Source: an uncultured Clostridia bacterium
GTDB lineage: Bacteria; Bacillota; Clostridia; TANB77; CAG-508
Direction of reading: 5' to 3'
Assembly: GCA_934167735.1 (NCBI GenBank)
Contig: CAKPLV010000045.1
Coordinates: forward strand, 1 to 7,112
Length of the DNA: 7,112 bases
In this document: piece by piece, positions 1 to 4,154 of the stretch
How the letters are laid out: every line of letters begins with the position of its first letter
Numbering within the stretch: the stretch's first letter is position 1
Made by a program: the position numbers and the translations under genes
Notes under the pieces: model-generated
Databases searched by the model: none
What the model was told of the DNA's origin: nothing
What the model saw: the letters and a program-made list of their open reading frames with translations, nothing else

Positions 1-1
1 A

Positions 2-388
2 ACAAATCGCCCAAGAAGATGTGGCTGGCTGGATCTGGTTAGATTACATCATGCTGTTAAAGTTAATGGTGTAACGGCTTTATGCCTTAACCATCTTGAT
101 ACAATCGGAAAGGTTGGCCAGGAGCTTGGATATATCAATGTTTGTATTTCATACAGACACAAACACAATCCATGTCAGGTTGTTTCCAGTTATGTTCCAA
201 TCAACTCTGCTGATTACTTACCTTGTTATAAGGTTTTCAAAGGTGGCTGGGACACAACAGGTTGTACAACCTATGAAAGCTTGCCTGATTCTGCAAAAGA
301 ATATATCAAGTTTATTGAGAAATATTCTGGTGCACATGTAAAATTCATCGGCATTGGGCCTGACGAAAAAGATACTATTATCCGATAA
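2..388 (+). CDS. purA: Adenylosuccinate synthetase, C-terminal part (partial at left edge)
   Basis: The open frame from the window edge encodes 128 residues that match the C-terminal third of adenylosuccinate synthetase, which joins IMP and aspartate using GTP in the first committed step to AMP. Visible landmarks are the RPRRCGWLD block (residues 3-11), corresponding to the aspartate/IMP loop and following segment, an NGVTALCLNHLD segment (22-33) at the place of the guanine-recognition motif, and the terminal GPDEKDTIIR that matches the family's closing GPDR...TI. Two departures are visible: TNR where TGR is usual at the start of the loop, and NHLD where TKLD is usual. G+C is about 39% by hand count, well above the neighbouring genes, and codons such as ggc, cgc, atc and aac are common. 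The family assignment is firm. Whether this is the housekeeping copy or a divergent paralogue cannot be decided because the N-terminal two thirds lie outside the window. Confidence 0.9.
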   Translation, partial: TNRPRRCGWLDLVRLHHAVKVNGVTALCLNHLDTIGKVGQELGYINVCISYRHKHNPCQVVSSYVPINSADYLPCYKVFKGGWDTTGCTTYESLPDSAKEYIKFIEKYSGAHVKFIGIGPDEKDTIIR

Positions 389-418
389 TTTTTTACGTTA
401 CATAAAAACATACCAAAC

Positions 419-450
419 AGGGCTTCTTACTTAGGAGCCCTATTTGATTT
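419..450 (+). terminator. Intrinsic terminator after purA
   Basis: An 8-bp stem (419-426 with 434-441, including one G-T pair) closes a 7-nt loop and is followed by a weak T-rich run, ATTTGATTT. It begins about 30 bases after the purA stop and immediately precedes the ysxC promoter, so it likely separates the two transcripts. The interrupted T tract makes it only moderately strong. Confidence 0.7.
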
Positions 451-477
451 GCATTTAATTCCTTTATATGTTATAAT
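449..477 (+). promoter_or_regulatory. Extended -10 promoter of ysxC
   Basis: A perfect -10 hexamer TATAAT (472-477) is preceded by TG at 469-470, giving an extended -10. A poor -35, TTGCAT (449-454), lies 17 nt upstream. The extended -10 probably compensates for the weak -35. The predicted start near 484 leaves a leader of about 20 nt before the ysxC start codon. Confidence 0.7.
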
Positions 478-490
478 AATTCCAGTTTTA

Positions 491-497
491 AAGGAGG
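491..497 (+). promoter_or_regulatory. Ribosome binding site of ysxC
   Basis: AAGGAGG stands 6 nt before the ATG at 504. This near-perfect Shine-Dalgarno site shows that translation is set to begin at 504, upstream of the internal stop codon, and not at the ATG at 630. It supports reading 504-1100 as one interrupted gene. Confidence 0.9.
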
Positions 498-503
498 AAA
501 TTT

Positions 504-1100
504 ATGATTGTAAAAAACCCTAGATTTGAAATTTCAGCAGTTAAAGAATCTCAATATCCAAAAAACAATTTACCAGAAATCGTTTTAGTTGGGAAATAAA
601 ATGTTGGAAAATCAAGTTTTATAAATACAATGATTAATAGAAGAAAACTTGCTCGTACAAGTAGTGAACCTGGTAAAACTCGTCAATTAAATTTTTATAA
701 TATTGATGATTTATTTTATTTTGTAGATCTACCTGGTTATGGTTATAGTAAAATGTCTAAACAAGAACAGGTAAAAGTTGGAGAATTTATTGAATATTAT
801 TTAACACACAGAAAAGAAATTTGCTTAATTGTTTTCTTAGTTGATATCAGACATGACCCTACTGCAAATGACTTTTTGATGTATGATTATGTTATAAGAA
901 GTGGTTTACCTTGCATGATTATTACTAATAAAGCAGATAAAATTGCAAAAACTAAAGTTGATGATGCAACAAAACATATTCAAAAATTATTAAACCCTAT
1001 TGGAGATATTACAACATTACCTTTTTCTTCAGAAAGAAAGATTTATAGTGATAATGTTTGGGAGATTTTAGAATCTTATTTACAAGAAAAACAGTCTTAA
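504..1100 (+). pseudogene. ysxC: Ribosome-biogenesis GTPase YsxC/EngB, interrupted by an in-frame TAA
   Basis: Read through one stop codon, this frame has 198 codons before its own stop, the usual length of YsxC/EngB, a TRAFAC-class GTPase needed for late assembly of the large ribosomal subunit. The start at 504 matches the family N-terminus (NPRFEISAVKESQYP) and has a strong ribosome site. G1 reads VGK*NVGKSS (residues 29-38), where the family has G(R/K)SNVGKSS: the serine codon is replaced by TAA at 597-599. The rest is intact: SEPGKTRQ switch I (54-61), DLPGYGYSK G3 (75-83), TNKAD G4 (141-145) and FSSE G5 (174-177). The frame is the same on both sides, so this is a substitution (for example TCA to TAA), not an indel. 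Restart at the ATG at 630 would give a 156-residue product without the P-loop. The remainder shows no decay, so a very recent nonsense mutation or a sequence error is likely. A single-gene transcript is suggested by the promoter before it and terminator after it. Confidence 0.9.
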
Positions 1101-1127
1101 TATTAAGACTGCTTTTCTATTTTTTTT
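1087..1127. terminator. Shared two-way terminator between ysxC and the DUF951 gene
   Basis: A perfect inverted repeat spans 1092-1111 (stem CAGTCTTA with TAAGACTG, A+T at the turn). On the plus strand it is followed by CTTTTCTAT and then seven T (1121-1127). On the minus strand it is followed by five T (1091-1087). The stop codons of both convergent genes (1098-1100 and 1103-1105) lie inside the repeat, so one hairpin appears to end both transcripts. Confidence 0.88.
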
Positions 1128-1288
1128 GTTATTATTTTTAAGACTTTAGGTCTTTCTAAAACAACAATATGTCCACATCCTTGACATTTTAATTTAAAGT
1201 CAACACCTACTCTTGTTATTTCCCATAAATTACTACCACAAGGATGAACTTTTTTTGTTTTTACAATATCTCCTATATTATATTCCAT
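1103..1288 (-). CDS. DUF951 family small protein
   Basis: This 61-residue protein matches the DUF951 family of small Firmicute proteins. It has the YNIGDIV start, the HPCGSNLWEITRVG block (residues 15-28) and the LKCQGCG pair (C35, C38), with a basic C-terminal tail. The cysteines at 17, 35 and 38 could bind a metal or nucleic acid, but the family's function is not established to my knowledge. The start is supported by a Shine-Dalgarno-like GAAAGGTAGG on the minus strand (1305-1296), 7 nt before the ATG. The gene begins 25 bases after the gltX stop on the same strand with no terminator between them, so it is probably the second gene of a gltX operon and ends at the shared terminator. Length and motif order are normal for the family. 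Confidence 0.9.
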   Translation of the reverse strand: MEYNIGDIVKTKKVHPCGSNLWEITRVGVDFKLKCQGCGHIVVLERPKVLKIITKKIEKQS

Positions 1289-1313
1289 ATTGCAACCTAC
1301 CTTTCATTTTTTA

Positions 1314-2975
1314 CTATTTTAAACATTTTATAGCTGTTTCAAATCTTTTTGCGATTTTTTCTTTTCCTAATACTTGCATAATTTCATACATATCTGGAGT
1401 GTTTGTTCTTGCTGTTAATGCAACTCTTAATACTGTACTTACATCTCCAACATGTGCTTTATACATATCAGGATTTGCTTTAAATTCTTTAACTTCTTTA
1501 GCATATCCCATTTCACCAGCTAATTCTTTTATTTTGTCAAACCATGTTTGCTTGTCATCATTTTCATTATAATATTTTTCAATATATAATTTTAAGATTT
1601 TTTCAATATCTTCTTTATTTGAAATTGCTGGTTGATATTGATATTCTTGTTCTTTTTTATAGAATTCAGAATCATACATATACTCAACATTTTCTTTAAC
1701 ATCTGACCATTTTGCAATATCTTTTCTAGGTTTTTTATTTCCTCTTTCTATTCCAAATACTTTTAAAGCATATTCTTTATCATTTAATAATTCTTCTAGT
1801 TCTTTGTCATATTCTTTAGCCCATGTTAAAGCATTTTCATATACTTCTTCAGCTGTCATTTTTGATATTATTGTTTTTCCAATATCTAATAATTTTACCA
1901 TATCAAATAATGCTCCACTAACACTCATTTTATTTAATTGGAAATCAAATTCTTCCATTTTTTTGTCTGGGTTTGCTCTTCTCCAATTTTCAAATGTTGA
2001 GTTAGCAATATTTAATAAATATTCTTTTACAGCATCTACTGGTATACCTTGTTCTTTATAATATGATACTGCTGCTTCTGGATCTTTTCTTTTACTTAAT
2101 TTACGTTTGTTTCCATTGTCATTTTTCATGATTGGTGATATATGTGCATATTTGGGTGTTTTGAATCCTAATTCATGGAATAATTGTAAATGTAGTGGTA
2201 CTGATGATAACCATTCATCACTTCTTATTACATGTGTTGTACGCATTAAGTGATCATCTATTGCATGTGCAAAATGATATGTTGGTAATCCATCACCTTT
2301 TATTATTACAACATCTTGATCATTTTCTGGGAAATCAACATTTCCTTTTACAATGTCTTTATGTTTTATTTTTCTATCTTCTCTTCCTGGTGATTTAAAT
2401 CTAACTATGAATCTTTCACCATTTTTTATTTTTTCTGCCATTTCTTCTACTGATAGATTTCTACATTTTGCCCATACTCCATAATATCCTGTTCTTACTT
2501 TTGCAGCTTCTTGTTTATTTCTTATTTCTTCAAGTTCTTCTGGTGAACAGAAACATGGATATGCTTTTCCAATGCTTATTAAATATTTTGCATATGCTTG
2601 ATATATATCTTTTCTTTGTGATTGTTTATATGGTCCATATTTTCCTAATTCTTCTGTATCTGATATCATTCCTTCATCTGGTGACATGTCAAAGTCCTGT
2701 AATGAATTTACAATTCCTGTTACACCATTTTCTACTTCTCTTTTTTGGTCTGTATCTTCAACTCTTAAGAAAAATACTCCTCCTGTTTTATGAGCAATTT
2801 CTCTTGCAACTAATGCTTGGTATAAACCTCCTATATGCACAAATCCTGTAGGACTTGGTGCAAATCTTGTTACAACTGCTCCTTCTGGTAAGTTTCTTTC
2901 TGGATATTTTTCTTCATAATATGATATGTCTTTCGCATCTGGAAAAACTAAATTTGCTAAATCTTTATAATCCAT
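1314..2975 (-). CDS. gltX: Glutamate--tRNA ligase
   Basis: This 553-residue class I aminoacyl-tRNA synthetase charges tRNA with glutamate in the cytoplasm. In bacteria lacking GlnRS it also mischarges tRNA-Gln for GatCAB, although whether that holds here cannot be seen. Landmarks, numbered from the chosen start: TRFAPSPTGFVHIGG (36-50, the HIGH-type motif written HIGG), FLRVEDTDQKR (69-79), CFC (141-143) with C171 as possible remnants of the zinc site, the DGLPTYHFAHAIDDHLM tRNA/adenylate region (228-244), and KLSKRKD (292-298) as the KMSKS-type loop. A helical C-terminal anticodon-binding part follows. The length fits the long clostridial form. The frame stays open 40 codons further upstream to 3095, but the ATG at 2975 has AAAGGAG 7 nt before it, the family N-terminus begins around MDYKDLANLVFPD, and a promoter lies inside the extension, so 2975 is the start chosen. 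The DUF951 gene follows 25 bases downstream, probably in the same transcript. Confidence 0.95.
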   Translation of the reverse strand: MDYKDLANLVFPDAKDISYYEEKYPERNLPEGAVVTRFAPSPTGFVHIGGLYQALVAREIAHKTGGVFFLRVEDTDQKREVENGVTGIVNSLQDFDMSPDEGMISDTEELGKYGPYKQSQRKDIYQAYAKYLISIGKAYPCFCSPEELEEIRNKQEAAKVRTGYYGVWAKCRNLSVEEMAEKIKNGERFIVRFKSPGREDRKIKHKDIVKGNVDFPENDQDVVIIKGDGLPTYHFAHAIDDHLMRTTHVIRSDEWLSSVPLHLQLFHELGFKTPKYAHISPIMKNDNGNKRKLSKRKDPEAAVSYYKEQGIPVDAVKEYLLNIANSTFENWRRANPDKKMEEFDFQLNKMSVSGALFDMVKLLDIGKTIISKMTAEEVYENALTWAKEYDKELEELLNDKEYALKVFGIERGNKKPRKDIAKWSDVKENVEYMYDSEFYKKEQEYQYQPAISNKEDIEKILKLYIEKYYNENDDKQTWFDKIKELAGEMGYAKEVKEFKANPDMYKAHVGDVSTVLRVALTARTNTPDMYEIMQVLGKEKIAKRFETAIKCLK

Positions 2976-2982
2976 GTTTGTT

Positions 2983-2989
2983 CTCCTTT
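2983..2989 (-). promoter_or_regulatory. Ribosome binding site that decides the gltX start
   Basis: On the minus strand AAAGGAG (2989-2983) stands 7 nt before the ATG at 2975. The candidate ATG at 3095 has no comparable site directly upstream. This supports the shorter GltX. Confidence 0.88.
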
Positions 2990-3032
2990 CATTTATCGGT
3001 ATTTTATTTTCATTGATTTTAAAGCTTTTTAT

Positions 3033-3061
3033 ATTATATCCTAATTTTTCATATTTTTCAA
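3033..3061 (-). promoter_or_regulatory. Promoter of gltX operon
   Basis: On the minus strand TTGAAA (3061-3056) is separated by exactly 17 nt from TATAAT (3038-3033). The predicted start is near 3026, giving a leader of about 50 nt to the ATG at 2975. It lies downstream of the alternative ATG at 3095, so transcripts from it cannot encode the longer version. Confidence 0.82.
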
Positions 3062-3143
3062 GCATTACACCTATCATTTTCTTCTTTTTTGCCATATTTT
3101 TCTAATGTTTTCTTCATTTCCTTTATTTTCAGTTACTTTACTA

Positions 3144-3172
3144 TTGACTTATATTTCAAAACATCATATACT
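3144..3172 (+). promoter_or_regulatory. Promoter of the PemK/MazF-like gene
   Basis: TTGACT (3144-3149), a 17-nt spacer and TATACT (3167-3172) form a near-consensus vegetative promoter. Its -35 is about 80 bases from that of gltX on the opposite strand, so the two genes are divergent. The leader to the ATG at 3218 is about 40 nt and contains an AATGCATT palindrome. I see no clear operator dyad. Confidence 0.82.
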
Positions 3173-3207
3173 ATTGGCACTTGAATTATTTAAAATGCAT
3201 TAAAAAC

Positions 3208-3214
3208 GAGGTGA
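3208..3214 (+). promoter_or_regulatory. Ribosome binding site of the PemK/MazF-like gene
   Basis: GAGGTGA matches the 3' end of the Shine-Dalgarno consensus AAGGAGGTGA and is placed correctly for the ATG at 3218. It fixes the start so that the N-terminal region of the protein is translated. Confidence 0.8.
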
Positions 3215-3217
3215 AAA

Positions 3218-3958
3218 ATGGAAATAAAAGAACAACAAAAAGATAAATTAAATAATACAATACCAGAAGAAAACAATCAATATATTTATGCAGACACACA
3301 TAAAAAGAATTCAATTAATAAATTAGATTCGCTTTTATCTTATTATATAGAACAAGAAGATTATAAAAAAGTTCATTTATTATCTTTTTGGTTTGAAGAT
3401 TTTGCAATGTATAATCTAAGTGAAAAAACATTTGAACCAAAACTTTTGAAAAAATATAAAAGAGGTAATATAATTAAAGCAAACTTGGGATTTAATGTAG
3501 GAAATGAAGAAGGTGGATTACATTATTGCATAGTGTTAGATAAAAATAACGCAATCTCATCTGGAACACTTACTGTTGTTCCCTTAACATCCGTAAAGGA
3601 AAACAAAAAATACAACGAGCTTACTACAGTTAATTTAGGAAATGAAATATATTTAAACTTAACAAAAATATGTAATACCATGACTACAAATTTATCTGAA
3701 AAATATAAAGATATCTGGAAATTACCAGCTGAAAAAGTTGAACAATTTAATAATGATTTTAAATATATAAAAAAAGTTGAAAAAGAAATCTCTAAAATGA
3801 AAAAAGGTAGTGTTGCATTAGTATCACAAATAACAACAATTAGTAAGCAGAGAATTTACGACCCAAAAACAAATTCTGATGTTTTATCTAAGTTAAAAGT
3901 TTCAGGTAATACATTAAATTTAATTGATAATAAAATAAAAGAACTTTTTTTGAAATAG
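3218..3958 (+). CDS. PemK/MazF-like toxin-family protein with extra N-terminal region
   Basis: This protein has 246 residues, about twice the size of a classic MazF. Residues 1-79 form a hydrophilic, probably helical lead (LDSLLSYYIEQEDYKKVHLLSFWFEDF at 36-62). The PemK/MazF-like fold begins at YKRGNIIKANLGFNVGNEEGGLHYCIVLD (80-108), continues through LTVVPLTS (118-125), and closes with GSVALVSQITTISKQRIYDP (197-216). A lysine-rich insert of about 55 residues (about 140-195) separates the middle and last parts. In classic MazF an arginine follows the GG of the GG-x-R-P-V segment and a serine/threonine lies in the PLTS-like strand. Here the first position is His102 (GGLHY), while T124/S125 are present. 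Activity as an mRNA endonuclease is therefore plausible but not shown. No antitoxin gene of the MazE/PemI kind adjoins it: gltX lies upstream in the other direction and an ORF-free RNA region downstream. It has its own promoter but no terminator before the next promoter, so its mRNA probably runs on to the terminator at 4077-4104. Base composition matches the surroundings. Confidence 0.82.
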   Translation: MEIKEQQKDKLNNTIPEENNQYIYADTHKKNSINKLDSLLSYYIEQEDYKKVHLLSFWFEDFAMYNLSEKTFEPKLLKKYKRGNIIKANLGFNVGNEEGGLHYCIVLDKNNAISSGTLTVVPLTSVKENKKYNELTTVNLGNEIYLNLTKICNTMTTNLSEKYKDIWKLPAEKVEQFNNDFKYIKKVEKEISKMKKGSVALVSQITTISKQRIYDPKTNSDVLSKLKVSGNTLNLIDNKIKELFLK

Positions 3959-3970
3959 TTGTAATAATAT

Positions 3971-3999
3971 TTGACTTTAGTCATACAATGTAGTATAAT
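3971..3999 (+). promoter_or_regulatory. Near-consensus promoter after the PemK/MazF-like gene
   Basis: TTGACT (3971-3976), a 17-nt spacer and a perfect TATAAT (3994-3999) begin 13 bases past the toxin-family stop codon. No ORF of credible size follows on the plus strand before the terminator at 4077-4104. A promoter this strong in front of non-coding sequence is the main reason for calling a small RNA here. Confidence 0.85.
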
Positions 4000-4005
4000 A
4001 AGGTT

Positions 4006-4104
4006 AGTTATAACTCTGCAGTATAATAATGTTTCTTTGGAATTATTATTAATACCTGCATTATAGAAGACTTTATAAAGTAGCTCATTGCAGCTACTTT
4101 TTTT
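4006..4104 (+). ncRNA. Putative small RNA: long hairpin plus terminator, family not recognised
   Basis: A transcript of about 100 nt is predicted from the promoter at 3971-3999 to the T run ending at 4104. Its 5' part folds into one long imperfect hairpin (4008-4066). TTATAA (4008-4013) pairs with TTATAG (4061-4066), TGCA (4017-4020) with TGCA (4057-4060), GTAT (4021-4024) with ATAC (4052-4055), AATAAT (4025-4030) with ATTATT (4045-4050), and TTTC (4032-4035) with GGAA (4039-4042) around a three-base loop. Small bulges occur at 4014-4016, 4051 and 4056. A short linker (4067-4076) leads to the terminator. It contains no plausible ORF and does not resemble the 6S, SRP or tmRNA cores known to me. 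It could act as a free small RNA or as the 3' UTR of the toxin-family mRNA. Its function is unknown. Confidence 0.62.
4077..4104 (+). terminator. Strong intrinsic terminator of the small RNA and probably the PemK/MazF-like mRNA
   Basis: A perfect 9-bp stem (AAAGTAGCT, 4077-4085, with AGCTACTTT, 4092-4100) closes a 6-nt loop and runs into seven T (4098-4104). This is the first good plus-strand terminator after the toxin-family gene. Confidence 0.92.
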
Positions 4105-4108
4105 ATAC

Positions 4109-4143
4109 AAAAAATAATACCAAGTTTTAAATAACTTGGTATT
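4109..4143 (-). terminator. Intrinsic terminator of the RNase J gene
   Basis: A perfect 11-bp stem (AATACCAAGTT, 4116-4126, with AACTTGGTATT, 4133-4143) has a 6-nt loop. On the minus strand it is followed by A and six T (4114-4109). It starts 11 bases after the RNase J stop codon. The plus strand beyond it is only loosely T-rich, so it chiefly serves the minus strand. Confidence 0.9.
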
Positions 4144-4154
4144 TCTATATTTTA

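Noticed and set aside
96..341. 81-residue plus-strand ORF at the left edge
   Set aside because: It is in another frame of the purA fragment, which has clear family motifs through to its stop at 386-388.
588..606. Programmed frameshift bypassing the ysxC stop
   Set aside because: Coding resumes in the same frame after the TAA, so a single slip would not restore the protein. The codon phasing around GGGAAAT also does not fit a slippery heptamer.
630..1100. A separate 156-residue GTPase gene beginning at 630
   Set aside because: It lacks the P-loop and any ribosome site. The upstream frame, with a strong site at 491-497, supplies the missing family N-terminus, so it is the second part of interrupted ysxC.
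3038..3116. Short peptide frame or coding extension upstream of gltX (starting MKKTLEKYG or MAKKKKMIG)
   Set aside because: Only 19-40 residues, not recognised, and it covers the gltX promoter. A short purine run upstream is the only support.
4006..4104. Type III antitoxin repeat array (toxI-like)
   Set aside because: There is no tandem array of repeats of about 30-40 nt, and the RNA lies downstream of the toxin-family gene rather than upstream. Kept only as a loose analogy.
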